Below are positions 32,113 through 44,130 of a stretch of 64,000 bases of DNA, piece by piece. Origin of the DNA: Mesostigma viride. Taxonomy: Eukaryota > Streptophyta > Mesostigmatophyceae > Mesostigmatales > Mesostigmataceae. The stretch covers positions 262,827 to 326,826 of the forward strand of contig RPFO01000276.1 of NCBI GenBank assembly GCA_009746045.1. The letters are read 5' to 3'. The notes under the pieces are model-generated. The model had not been told where the DNA came from, ran no database searches, and was given only the letters and a program-made list of their open reading frames with translations. Made by a program: the position numbers and the translations under genes. Each line of letters begins with the position of its first letter. The stretch's first letter is position 1.

Positions 32113-32473
32113 GCCACACGCTTTATTTAATCATGTACATGTGTGCCTATGATGTGCCACACTCCAGATGATGCCTAGCTTTATTTAGCTATGTTGTGCC
32201 CATGCAGGGAGTAACTCTCTGCTGAGACGCCATGCCCTAGCCTTTTTGTATAGCTCTGCTGATCTTCCCCCCCATGACAGGCTCCCCCTTCGCTGGGCAT
32301 AGCTTGAAGATCATGGGGATGCAAGTGCCCTGGTGCACCTAGAGCAAGGGTCCTTTACATCCCCACCCTTGCAGGAAGTAGCTTAGGATGTATGATAGGC
32401 CATATGCCCCCTCTCAAGGGCTATGTGCTACATATACTCCCAACGGAGTTATGTTACAATTCAATTCAATTCA
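32101..32473 (+). mobile_element. SINE-like element with 12-bp target duplication and CAATT tail
   Basis: ATGGTGCGCAAC at 32089-32100 is repeated at 32474-32485. The insert ends in AATTCAATTCAATTC. The body matches 54297-54650 almost base for base. The uninterrupted target is seen in LINE-A copy 1 (near 23350). No coding capacity. Confidence 0.85.
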
Positions 32474-32688
32474 ATGGTGCGCAACCTTGGATAGATGGCA
32501 AGTAGTGATGAAGGAGACCACCCCCAAGCCTGTGGGGGCTCCGCGTGTGACCAAGTATGGCATTCATAGCGATTCGGGCCGCGGTGCCCACACCCCTGTA
32601 ACTAGGACCTAGATAGCTTCTACCATCCATTCCATCCCATGTTCCGCTCCCACTGAGGGCTTATGCTCACGTGACGCAGTCACGTGTC

Positions 32689-32747
<59 letters not shown>

Positions 32748-32749
<2 letters not shown>

Positions 32750-32944
32750 CATCATGGCGGTGCAGGTGCACCTTGTGCACCCAGAGCAGGTGATAGTTGT
32801 ACATCCTACACCTGCAGGTTGTCGCCCTGATTGTATTACAAACCCATAGATGCCCCTTTCTCAGGGCTATGTGTTACATATGCTCCCCACGGAGCTATGA
32901 TTTTAATTAATTAATTAATTAATTAATTAATTAATTAATTAATG
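32748..32944 (+). mobile_element. SINE-like element with (TTAA)n tail
   Basis: Begins just after the ATT tail of LINE-A copy 3. It contains ACACCTGCAGGTTGTCGCCC and GGGCTATGTGTTACATATGC and ends in ~10 units of TTAA (32902-32943). It is a homologue of the inverted copy at 20391-20580. Confidence 0.65.
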
Positions 32945-33612
32945 CCACTGCACGCGACAGTAGGTGGGTGAGTGAGAATCGTATCACACCTAAAATTGTT
33001 TCTGCCCCACACCCTGCCGAGTTCAGTGTACGGGGTATAAGACCACACAGGTGACTTCTGGCGGTCATCCAACCAACCGATGCCAGCTCACATGCACATT
33101 GGTCCCTGGGTGCCCAGCTTTCAGCTGTATTGTACAGTTGCCTTGGTACCACCGCACTCGCTGCAGACATGGCGTGGCTCATCTGTGGCGCCCCCACATT
33201 TGGTGTTGCCAATAGGCACTGGCTAGTGGCTGCATGACGAGCCCGGTCCTGAGATGTGGCCCCCACTTGGAAAGGATTTAAAATGTACATGTGGCATGCG
33301 TGTGTGATGTGCAACTCCCAAGTGGGTGCGCTTGCCTGGGAAGATCCCGCAGCCTGCGCAGGGGTCCCACAGAAGGAAGGTACAGCATGCCCTGCCACTT
33401 CCCCAAAGCCACGCGCGAGAAAGCGGGTAAAACAAAAAACGGTGGACGGGGGACGGACGCCACTGCGTTGCTTGATGCCCCCTTGCCATGCATGCGCCCA
33501 TGGTGCAGGCCTGCACTGCCACCCGTGTCGCGCGCACAAGGGCCCCGCCACAGCTCCCGCATGTCCGCCACAGCTCCCGCATCTTCATGCCGCCATCCGG
33601 CCCTCCACGTCC

Positions 33613-36600
33613 TCACGCGGACATGAGGCTCTCGATCTCCTTCATCAGCAGCTCCTTCTCCTCCACAAATTGTTCGTCATCCGCTGCATCGCACGAGGGG
33701 AGAAAGGGAGGCAGAGAAGGCAAGGCAATTAAGGGGGACATACGCGGCAGAACAGAAAAAGCCATTGATAGTGGGCAGTTGGGTGGGGTGTCACGAGGGC
33801 ACCGGGGTCGTGGCCACCATCCGTAGGGGCACCCTGGACACCATCTGCAGGTGCCCCAGACGAGTGTCACTTCTGTCTATCGACGAAGCATGTTTGCGAG
33901 AATGGCCTGTCCGAGGGATGTGCCCACGCATCAGCGTCTCCCCCCCCCCCCTCCCCCCCCCATCCACCCTGCCATCCCCCACTGCACACTTGTAGTGGGT
34001 AAAGAGGATAGAAGTTAAGCAAAATGCAGAACACCCCTTTCCCAGGTTCAAATGAAAGCTACAAACCGTCGCCAGAATCCCCGATCTCTCGAACACCCCC
34101 CGTTCGCCCCCGCTGGTATCATGCCACAAGGGAACGCTGGGTCTGGCCCTGCGCCACATATTTATGGCAGGTCACTGTGCCTGGCCCACCCAGCGGTCCA
34201 CCCCTGGCTACTGGCACCACCACATGGGCACGACGTGTACACATGCATGTGCATGTTTGCTTAGCTTTGTCAGTGAGCGAGTGCCCACCCCAGGGCCATG
34301 CACTCCTACTCATGCGCTCCTCAGGAACAGATATTTGCTTACCCTTGTCCGTGTGGAAGTCGCTCAGGTACTTGTGCAGTTTGGGCGCGTTGAAGGAAAG
34401 GATGTCCACGATGGGCTTTGGCTTGTTCGGGTTGGCCACAAATACCTGACCCAAGGCGCAGCCACGCAGTGTAGCGCATGTGCCAAGGCACACGAGACCC
34501 AGCAACACAGCACACGCTGTGAGGTGCGGCGGTGCTTTCTACAGTTGCGAGTGGTGGTCGTCACCGCACAGGCTAGGGCCGGTGTATGCATGAGCGTCGG
34601 CATACTTATGTAGGGGGGGGACCGGAAGATGCAGGCGGGAAGGCAAGGGATGGTCGACAACGCTCGCCTGCGCACACCCGACGACACGTTCCAACAAGAC
34701 ACCGCCGCTGCGTGGCGCCCCCTCTCCCCCAATCCCCAAAACGATACACCCCAAGGATGTGGCTGCGACATAACCACAGCGCCAGCCGCCAAGCGCCCAC
34801 GAAGATGCAAGGGAAAGGCAGGGAGCTCCAGGGACACCCCGGCTGCAAAAACATGTGAAACATGCTGCAATGCAGGAGAGTCCCTGCACAGACATCCGAT
34901 AAAACACGGTGCGCGTCCACTTTCCTTTGTTTGGGTGGTGCCACTTTCACGGCAGGCCTTGCACAATTGGCGTGGCCAACGCCAGCCTCACGGCTACAAC
35001 GACTGCTGGTGCATGCCCCATCAAATGCCAGGTGTCCCATCAAATGCCATGTGCCCTACCAGCTGATGTCCCTGGGAACACACGACAATGGACCGTGTTT
35101 GCGCCTCGTCTACCTTTGCCCTGTAGCCATCCACCACCATGCCTGCTGTGTGTCCTGCTGCCATCAATATCCCCACACACGCAGCCTGTCGCCGCACCTT
35201 GAACACATGGAATGCCTCGTACTGTATGCTCTTGCTCGAGTCCTGCAAACGAGGCAAGGGGGTGAGCAAGGCACAAGGGCCAGCAAGGCAAAAAGGTAAG
35301 GCAAACAGGGTCTAGGGGAAGGAAGGTAGCCACGGCTGTACGCGCCCACATAACGGAAAAGGTCGGCGCAAGAAGCTTCTACACTTCCACCAACCACAAA
35401 ACCAGTCAAGGCACATCCACAGCCAGGCACGGTGCCCAAGCGCAGACAGGGCACGATGGCGCAGGCGAAGATGGCCAAAACCGTTTGCCTTTGTGCTTGC
35501 GGCGGCTCCCTCATGCGTCGGTGTGAGGCGTTTGAGCACGCGCGCGTGAGCAACGGCACAACCATCCCCAAGACGGCGCCTGCAGCTACGCGCCCCACAC
35601 CCCGCATGCCGCACCCTGCACCCCGCAACCCAACGCTTGATGGCCAGCCGGCCTTTCCATCCACCCCTTGTCTGCCTTGATGACCGATGAACAACCCCTC
35701 ACTGGTCTGCCTTGATGACCGATGAACAACCCCTCACTGGTCTGCCTTGATGACCGATGAACAACCACTCACTGCTCTGCCTTGATGACCGATGAACAAC
35801 CACTCACTGGTCTGCCTTGATGACCGATGAACAACCACTCACTGGTCTGCCTTGATGACCGATGAACAACCACTCACTGGTCTGCCTTGATGACCGATGA
35901 ACAACCACTCACTGCTCTGCCTTGATGACCGATGAACAACCACTCACTGGTCTGCCTTGATGACCGATGAACAACCACTCACTGCTCTGCCTTGATGACC
36001 GATGAACAACCACTCACTGGTCTGCCTTGATGACCGATGAACAACCACTCACTGGTCTGCCTTGATGACCGATGAACAACCACTCACTGGTCTGCCTTGA
36101 TGACCGATGAACAACCACTCACTGGTCTGCCTTGATGACCGATGAACAACCACTCACTGGTCTGCCTTGATGACCGATGAACAACCACTCACTGGTCTGC
36201 CTTGATGACCGATGAACAACCACTCACTGCTCTGCCTTGATGACCGATGAACAACCACTCACTGGTCTGCCTTGATGACCGATGAACAACCACTCACTGC
36301 TCTGCCTTGATGACCGATGAACAACCACTCACTGCTCTGCCTTGATGACCGATGAACAACCACTCACTGCTCTGCCTTGATGACTGATGAACAACCACTC
36401 ACTGGTCTGCCTTGATGACCGATGAACAACCACTCACTGGTCTGCCTTGATGACCGATGAACAACCACTCACTGGTCTGCCTTGATGACCGATGAACAAC
36501 CACTCATGAGCTAACCACTCGCTTGGTGTGGACACCCATCGCGATGCCCCCCCCCCCCCAGAACAAGGAGGCCTCCATCAAGCCCCCATGCTGACAAGGC

Positions 36601-39600
36601 CTGTCAGCGCCCCTACGCCACTGCCTCTTGCCCGCACGTCCACCACGACCCATCCTCCGCCGTACAACTTGTCTGGGAGCAATTCATCACCATCACAGGC
36701 CATCCGCCATCCCATAATGCATTCTAGCGTATGATACTTCACAAGCGCACCGTGAGCAGGTTCATCATGAGCCGCAGGTTGGTCGCGTCGCTGATGTAGC
36801 GCATCATTGCGTTCACATTCGCGCGGTCCAGCAATATCTCGCCCAGCAGCTGCAAGCATCAGCCGCGGGGGGAGAAGGGGGGGGGGGGGGGAGAGACACA
36901 GGAGAGGGGCGGGGGAGGGGTCCAAGAGCAAGAGGCGGGGCAGCACAGGTGCGGAAGCAACGGAACAGAACGAGGCAGGCACGCGCGTGGGAGCAAGCAC
37001 GGTAAGGGTCACCAGGTCATGGGCGCGATGCACCAACGCACGCCAACAGGGCACGCAAAAGCAGCAGCCCACACCAAGGAGTCGAACGCGGCAAGCGGCT
37101 GTCGTCCCTAAACATGACAGCACGGGCGGCCAACCGTGGGTGGAGTGGCCAAATGTTGCTGCCACACGCATCCAGCGGTGTGGGATCAATGCCATGCCAC
37201 CGCCTCCCGCGGGGCGCGCGCCACACGGCTCATGCAGCTACTTGCCCATTTTGCCCACGCGGCACAACGGGGAGCAAAGGGCAGCTTTGCCCACGCGGCA
37301 CAACGGGGAGCAAAGGGCAGTGCGTGGATCACGCAGGTCCACGATGCATGTCCACCACAGGAGGGCGGGAGCACAAGACAGGATGATGCGCACGAGGGAC
37401 AGGATGATGCGCACCTTCAGCGACTGCCGCCGCGTGACATAGTTTTCCGACGTGAGCAGCTTGGTGTATGCCTCGAAGAACTGAGGGGGGGGGGGAAAGG
37501 GGGGAAGGTGTGTGGGGGCACAACAAGGCACGCGCGAAGAAGATGTCAGCGCGAGGGGCAGCGAAGGGTCGTCAGGCGTCTCACTGGCAGCACGCGCCGA
37601 CCCTGCAATGTGTCACAGGGACCGCGTCGCCCAGCGTGCAAGGATGCACGCAGCAAGCAGATGCACACCAGCTGCGTGCACGTGCCCTCCCCGCACTGAG
37701 CGAACACCATGGCGTTGCGACCTGGCATGCACATGAAGGCACTGCCAATGTGTGGGGGGGCGGCGGGCCCTCAGCACGCAGCATGGCGGGGGAGCATGGC
37801 CCACCCTACCTTCTCTCCTCGCTGTAGCCCATACCGGCAGGCCTCACCCGGCTGGCCCGCATCGCTCACCTCGTCATACTTGGAGGTGAGGTACTCCGCC
37901 ACCAGGTGCTTGTGCTTGGTCAGCAGCTCCTGCCACACACAGGAGGCAAGGGGGAGTGGGATTGCATGGGGGGGACGAGATGCCGTGAATACGTTGGCCC
38001 CACACACGCGTACGCCTGCCCATGCCCGAACTCCACGCACCAGGCATCCGCTGCAGGGGAGGGAGGGTCGCAGAAGCCCACACGGCACAAGCAAAGAAGA
38101 GCACCCTCCCCCCCTTTCCCCCTCCCTGCAGGGTCCCAATCCCACAATTACATCACTGATGACCTATTGCACAGGCCGGGGCCCCCGCTGTTGCGCGCAC
38201 ACATGCACACCGGAGGTAATGTCCCGTATTCAACTGCCGAAACTGCAAGGGCAGGGCAGCACGCATCTGAGGGGCGATGCCATGTGTGTGCGTATAAATC
38301 CATGGATGCACGTGGGCATGTCTGTGCGCGAGTGTGTGAATTTATCACCCACATAAGTTGTCACCTTAGAGTGGCGAAAGCGTCGCCAGCACCGCCCACC
38401 TTGAACGTGGCGAACGCGTCGCCAGCACCACCCACCTTGAACGTGGCCAATGTGTCGCCAGCACCACCCACCTTGAACGTGGCGAACGCGTCGCCAGCAC
38501 TACCCACCTTAAACGTGGCCAGCACGTTACCAGCACCACCCACCTTGAACGTGGCCAGCACGTTACCAGCACCACCCACCTTGAATGTGGCGAACGCGTC
38601 TGAGGCGACGTCGAAGGCGGACGTCTCCACGTAGGAGAAGAAGCCGACAAACGCGGGCGAGTGCAGAATCAGCCTGTGTGCACATGATGCATGCACCGTG
38701 CACCAGACACGCATGTGCGATGAGGATTACAGTCCCCAGGCTGTAGGGGCCATGCGCGCACCAGCCACGTATCAAGCACCCATGGTGGCAGTGCGCATGG
38801 GGCCATTCGGATGCCAGTCGCGGAGGCGTTGTGAGCGCAGCCTCCTACTGTAGGAGCAGCGTGCCTTCCATTCTCAGCGAGTACAGGCATTCACGCCTTA
38901 AGTTGGGTTGGCTTAAGTTGGGTTCACGCCTTAAGTTGGGTCGCATTTGGCTGCATGGCGAACCCAACTTAAGGCTGATGGCTGTACTAGGAAAAACCCA
39001 ACTTAAGGCGTGTAGGGGCTTCTAGCGCGGTGTGGCACTGATTTTTTACTGCCGCGACTTGAGTTTTTTCCCGCGCCGATGGTCCGACAGGGTTTCCGCG
39101 CCATCCAACACTAAGGATCTATAAAATTCACTGCATGTCTTGGTCAGTTGGGCGCTGAAATCAGTCATCATTGTATTATATACATGGGCAAACGGCTTGC
39201 TGTTCAAACGCGTTCGTCACATTAGAACTCATCATAAATGCGACACAATGGCCGACAAAACTCATAAGGCCAAATGGAACGCACTGTTTTCAGGCAGCGG
39301 GGCAGCGTCCAGCAAAAAGCAGAAACGAGACACCACAGGCGAGAACTGTCAAACCAGCAAAGATTGAACGGCTATGGCCTTCTTGTCGTAAGCCGTGTCT
39401 TGTCGTGAGGGTTGCTGCGCTCTGTGACATGGCGACATATTTCGCCGGGATCAGCAACGTTGTTGGCATTCACGTGCAGACCGTTCACCGTTATTAGACC
39501 AGTCCTGGTGACAGTGGCCATGGACGGGATTACTGTTTGAGTCCGGATGCTAGGGAAGACGAGGCTAGAGAGTAAATAGCCACGATTACCGCGCATAGAA

Positions 39601-42445
39601 CGCGCATGCCCTATGCAGCACACCAAGTTTTGGCTAGCACGGTGGGGTGCTTCACCTGCCCACAGCCGGTTTGAGGACTTGCATCCAAGTTCCGACCCGA
39701 AATACCACTTTGATGGTGAATTCTTTAGTGCAGTTCGATCGGCCTTGACGAGAGCTTTCAAAAGACACCCTGAAGTCCTTCAGCAGGGCTGGGGGTCGCA
39801 AGTTATGGTAACGTAACGGCTTAAGTTGGGTTCACGCCTTAAGTTGGGTTGACCCCAAGAAACCCTCGAACCCAACTTAAGGCGTGAATGCCTGTACCTT
39901 ATAACTAGCTTCCCCCCCGCTGTAGAGATAGGTCCATTCGCTTCCGCACAGTGCAGCCAAACGACATCCCCCCATACGTCTCGTTGCAGACGGACACGAC
40001 CGCACTAGAGAGCCCAGGGGCGGCGCTACCACAACCCACATGATGCAAGACAAACATCTCCTTCCTAGTCTCAGCGACCAACTGCCATAACTCAGTAGCC
40101 AGCAACGCAGTTGGCCTCCAAGATTGTGTGGTACTGCCGCCATGGTGGCCAGCAAGCCGCCCCTGGCCCCGAACCTTATTGATCTTCCCTCTTACGCACG
40201 GGTAGCCACAGGGGCACATCCCATCGCAGCCTTCCATGGTCCCAGCCTTCCATCCTCAGTTGGAGCCTTAATGTTCTAGCTTCCCCCCCATTACGGCCAC
40301 ACGTGCCCACACATGCCACGCATGCATCGCTTCTTGCCCTCACCCCACAGCGCCCTGCCCCCTATCGCCCAGGAGTCGGCCACCCACCTGGCGAGCGGTT
40401 CGTGCCGGATGCACTCGCGCAGCATCGTGCCACAGTTGAGGGCGATCTCAGTGGAGGTGTACCTGCCGACGCACGGCACAGTTGGGTGGATGGATGGGGG
40501 CCCCACAATGCATGGCCCAGGAAGGTGGTGGGCACAAGGGGCAACTGATCGCGAATGAGGGAGGGTGACTCCTGGGTAGGTCAGGGGAAAGAGAGGCACC
40601 CAGGGAACGGCACATGGGCTGACAAGTTTGCGTATCCCTTCACTCCCATGGCCCGCCCCTGCTTACCCCTGCACCAGGATGGCCAGCAGCTGCGGCCGCG
40701 ACTGCAGGTAGTCCACCACGACGGGCCGGCCCTCCACGTGGCGCCGCAGGAGGTTGTTGAACACGAGCGCCGCGTCCTTCTTGGCCTGGGGGGGTGAGAG
40801 GGGGGAAAGGGGTAGGGGCCGGGCGGGGGGGGGGGGGAGCGAATGGGTTGGCCGCACAAGCCGCAGTGTGTTAAAACACAAAACCTGTGCGCTATAATAA
40901 GCAACAAAAATGGTACCCCACACATGGGCGGTCGCTACAGCGAGCCGCACAACCAGGGTGTGCGTGCATGGATGCGCGTAACCAGGGTGTGCGTGCATGG
41001 ATGCGCGCATCCTGGGTAGGGGCGTTGGGTGGCGGGGGGCCGAGTGGGTCATCAGGCACACAGCGTACATGCAGCTAGAAGGTGCGCGGTGTGTGGCGGT
41101 AGGCAGTCGCTACTTTCCCAACAAAAGGACACACAGCAGCTACTGATGGGGGCACCCCTTGCTGGCGTGGGCCAACGGAAAAGGTGGTGGCAGAAGGCAG
41201 CAGCAGGGGCACAGGCAGCCACCGTCAGCAACAAGTGCTTTCCCTCCTCTGCCCACACATGCCAAGTGACTGCACCCCCCCCCCCCCCCTAAAGCGCGCG
41301 AGCCTGCCCGCCCGCCCACCCGCCCGCCCGCCCGCCTGCCAGCCGGCACACACACGCTCAGACGTGGGCACGGATTAAGAGCACTAGCAGACGGCACGTC
41401 AGGTCGCGCACGACGTGTGCCTAGTGGCCGACCATGCTGCCCCAGAGGAGCAAGTGCCCTAAGGTGGGGGGGACCGGGGTGGGCGACGGAGGGGTGCATG
41501 TGCGAGGTGAATGGGGCGAAGCGGGTGTGTGGATTCACCATGGGCGTCCTGCGAATACACAAGGCCAAGGCCTGCGTGAATGCATGGGAGGCCCCCGCGT
41601 GCGTGCATGCACTTGTGCTCGTTGGTGCATGCACGTGTGCTTGTGGGTGCCGCCATGGTGGTGATGACGATCATGCACGTGCTGCGTTATGACAGCCACC
41701 CAACATGCATGCGGGCGACAGACACCCTCATACGGGCCGCGGGCGTGGGTCATGGTACGAGGGGCCGCGTGTGCGAGTCCAACGCAGGGAGCCAAACGCA
41801 CCTCAAACTCGAGAAAGGACAGGTTTTTTACGAGCCAGTCGATGGTGTCCGTGCTACAGATTTCTGCCGCAAGCTGTATGCACAGCTCGTCGTTTGGCTC
41901 GGTTTCTGGGTCGCCGTACAGGATGACTTTCATGGAATGCAGGTACTTGGTGCATTCCTCCACTGACTGGATGCGCAAGCGTTGCCAAGGGAGTGAAAGA
42001 TAGTCATGCGGGGCAGATAACAAGCTATGGGTTAAACAGAGCAATCGCGCTGCCAATGCCGAGGGCAACATTTTCGAAATTCTTGTTGCCACTTTCGCAA
42101 TGATGTCGTCAGGCCTTGCCCGACGACGGTGACTATTGAGCGATATGCAGCAACGTTGCACGGACCTAAGAATACCACCATCACTCGCATTGTTAAGCAC
42201 TGCCTCGTGCCGCGAATATGGTGGCAGGCATTTGTGCTAGGAAGTTCTCCAGTAGAAGCATGGGCAAGGAGGAGGGGCTCTAGGTATGTCTAACTCTGCG
42301 GCGCCAAACAGAGCAACACTCCAACATTCACGACGCTCACCTTCTCAAAACCCTTATTGCTAGCATCCAAGTGAGCCAAGGCCTCTCTCGTCAGCTTGGT
42401 AAGCTCATGAGGCTTTTTCAACTTAGATTTGCTCAGAAACGACAT
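33613..42445 (-). CDS. Mo25/CAB39 family scaffold protein, complete 11-exon gene
   Basis: Exons: 42445-42341, 41966-41802, 40785-40667, 40462-40388, 38673-38580, 37929-37870, 37480-37415, 36849-36751, 35242-35198, 34445-34343, 33683-33613. All donors start GT, all acceptors end AG, and the phases join into 333 aa (animal Mo25 is ~340). Family blocks appear in order: [107 protein letters not shown] and [12 protein letters not shown]. Mo25 is a helical-repeat (armadillo-like) cytoplasmic scaffold. It activates GCK/STE20-type kinases and, in animals, LKB1 with STRAD. It is usually single-copy and conserved across eukaryotes. Introns carry a 35-bp minisatellite, a Tc1-like element and a tandemly repeated splice donor after exon 5. 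Confidence 0.95.
34450..35197. other. Mo25 intron 9; overlapping ORFs without support
   Basis: Many ORFs of 60-200 codons overlap on both strands here and in the other GC-rich Mo25 introns (33684-34342, 36852-37414, 38681-40387, 40786-41801). None shows a recognisable domain, and all lie between verified Mo25 exons, so they are read as chance frames. Confidence 0.7.
35670..36505. repeat. 35-bp minisatellite, ~24 copies, Mo25 intron 8
   Basis: Unit TGCCTTGATGACCGATGAAC plus AACCACTCACTGGTC. Units are nearly identical; the main variable site is TGGTC versus TGCTC, which alternates irregularly along the array. The first two units have CCCCTC instead of CACTC. Confidence 0.95.
37254..37415 (-). 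repeat. Short duplications after Mo25 exon 7
   Basis: Right after the exon 7 donor (37414), GTGCGCATCATCCTGTC is present twice, so the donor sequence GTGCGC occurs twice. Further in the intron a ~36-bp block (CACGCGGCACAACGGGGAGC) is duplicated at 37257-37320. Confidence 0.8.
38366..38592 (-). repeat. 36-bp tandem repeat of Mo25 exon 5 end and its 5' splice site
   Basis: The block coding ATFK followed by GTGGGT occurs six times at an exact 36-bp spacing (TTGAA-type anchors at 38401, 38437, 38473, 38509, 38545 and 38581, forward numbering). A seventh, eroded unit lies near 38366. The copy at 38580/38579 is the genuine exon-intron border. The frame stays open through all copies, and each unit adds 12 residues ([12 protein letters not shown] type). 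Confidence 0.9.
38884..39894. mobile_element. ~1-kb element with TA target site and TIRs, in Mo25 intron 4
   Basis: The left end CAGGCATTCACGCC and right end GGCGTGAATGCCTG are perfect inverted repeats flanked by TA. Inside them TTAAGTTGGGTT is repeated two to three times at each end, in inverted orientation. The interior has no convincing transposase; short ORFs at 39140-39370 and 39613-39816 are not recognised. It is a relative of the 267-bp MITE at 8826-9092. Confidence 0.7.
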
Positions 42446-43700
42446 TTTCTGCAAGGACACGACAGGAAATGTTTAGGCTAATGTCGGAAAGTGAATGCGC
42501 AGGAGCTGGCCTAACCTATAAAAGGTATCTACCCATGGGCGCAGTGGATTGGGCCGGCATGATAAAAATCGATTAACAATGACTGAACTTTTTCCGTGGC
42601 ACGCTCCACGTGCAGCGGCCTCTCTAAGCCGAGTGCAGCGCGCATCGCCCTTTTCCCCATCGCACGCGGGAGGGACACCGTACCATGAAACCAGCAGACG
42701 CGTGACACCGTACAGTCATTACCGCGTTAAGTTGCGATCGACGCCTAAAATTCGGCGTCGCAACTTAACTCGGTAACGCAACGGTAGAACTAAGCTAGTA
42801 GCTAGCATAGTGAACATCTTCCACTCTCAGGCAGGTATCAACCCCGGGACGATAGTCCCGTGTTTAGGAGACGATCTTTCCCAACGTGCCTCGCTGATAG
42901 GCTTGGCACGTTACACCTACCCCCACCTCTCACGGACTTCAGTCTATACGGCATTCATTCGACGGACAGCTCTCGTCAAGCCCGATCCACTATGAGATGC
43001 ATGAGCATGATCAACTCCAATTCATGAGTGCCTACTGCGCCGTACTTAGTCGTGTCCTGAGAGGACGGAGACGGACAATCCCGCCATGGGAAATGGCCTA
43101 GAAAAGCCCGGCGACCAACACCTGGGCCTAGCGATCACGATCTCCCATTTAATTTTAATCCGGTCAACAAAACCAGCACTTTGCCTTCTTCATGCACCAC
43201 ATCCGCCACCGCGTCGAACAGTGGTGGCACCATGTGTGATTGACATCCGCCGCGCACCGCCTTGGCCCCCTCCAGACGGGCGGGCCGACTCCCACAGCAA
43301 CTGAACACATCCGGTTGAACGTTCGCTGTACCGCGGATGGCTCCAATGCCAGGGCAGAAGTACCCGTCGATGAGCGTCAGGGGTGGAATCCCAGACGTCT
43401 CCCTCAAATCTAGGCTCACTCGGTGGCGGTGGCTCAGTCCTTGATCGCGACCGGCCTGTCCGGGAAGGCCGATGCACAAGCGGGAAAGAGCTCTCGTGCA
43501 GGGTGTAGTAACCGCAAACCGATGTGGACCCGCCGCATGCCCTCATACACGTACACCGCCGACGTGGGGCGCACGATCGATGATGATGGGGCCCATTAGG
43601 AAGAAACCATCATGGGGCTCCCATGCACACCTCGGAGCGCCTGTACCTCCTACAACCGCTCCTCCGCCTCACCCTAAGCTCACCCGCGATCGTACTCCAG
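42446..43700. other. Upstream region of the Mo25 gene; no gene recognised
   Basis: It contains the hairpin at 42719-42776. The minus frame at 43135-43479 (114 codons) is not recognised and lacks support. A short stretch at 43115-43140 resembles the LINE-A words CTGGGCCTAGCGATCACGA. Confidence 0.45.
42719..42776. repeat. 58-bp hairpin upstream of the Mo25 start
   Basis: The TTACCG..GTTAAGTTGCGA arm pairs with TCGCAACTTAACTCGGTAA and the inner GACGCC with GGCGTC around a short AT loop. It lies ~275 bp upstream of the ATG at 42445. Confidence 0.8.
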
Positions 43701-44130
43701 CACCAGTGCAAAGTGATGTTTTCAAAAAGTGTTTTTTTGATGTTATTGTAAATTTGTAACTCCATAATGAAGTCATAAGTGTCCCAGAATGTTACTCGAC
43801 ACCCTGAAACCGTGACACCATGATGACAAAATGATACAATAACTGTTTTGTGCAGTGTCGCATGGTGTCTTGGGGTCTAGAAGTGCTTTTTTGATGTTAT
43901 TTGAACTCCATGATGAAGTCATAAGTGTCCCAAAATGTCACAACGGTTGCTTGACAGCCTGACACCCGGACGCCAAAATGATACAATAACTGTACTTGTG
44001 AAGTGTCGCATGGTGTCTTTTGGTCTAGATGTGTTCTTTTATTGTTACTATAGCTCCAGGATGACACCGAATCAGTCCCTACGTGTTGTGACACCGTGAC
44101 ACCGTGACGGACACCGTGACACCATGACAC
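43700..44130. repeat. ~110-bp tandem repeat with GACACC-GTGACACC microrepeats
   Basis: Three diverged units share TTTTTTGATGTTATT, AATGAAGTCATAAGTGTCCC, AAAATGATACAATAACTG and GTGTCGCATGGTGTCTT. They end in a GACACCGTGACACC run at ~44080-44130. No gene. Confidence 0.8.

Larger units (their letters stand above)
30413..32747 (+). mobile_element. LINE family A, copy 3 (5'-truncated; most intact RT)
   Basis: Starts in the linker before RT. The TAA at 30605 and the TAGG insertion at ~31165 are at the same sites as in copy 1, but the FVDFIKAFDSV block is uninterrupted here. The C-terminal part is a 305-codon open frame. Before its end a SINE-like element is inserted (32101-32473). The tail is (ATT)n at 32690-32747, unlike the ATTA tail of copy 1. 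Confidence 0.9.

Noticed and set aside
33223-35694. Many ORFs of 80-200 codons on both strands
   Set aside because: They lie across verified Mo25 exons and introns. They are chance frames in GC-rich DNA.
35670-36505. CRISPR-like regular repeat
   Set aside because: Units are directly adjacent with no unique spacers, in an intron of a eukaryotic gene. It is a minisatellite.
43135-43546. Minus ORFs of 114 and 118 codons
   Set aside because: No recognisable domain, overlapping frames of equal length, no splice or repeat support.
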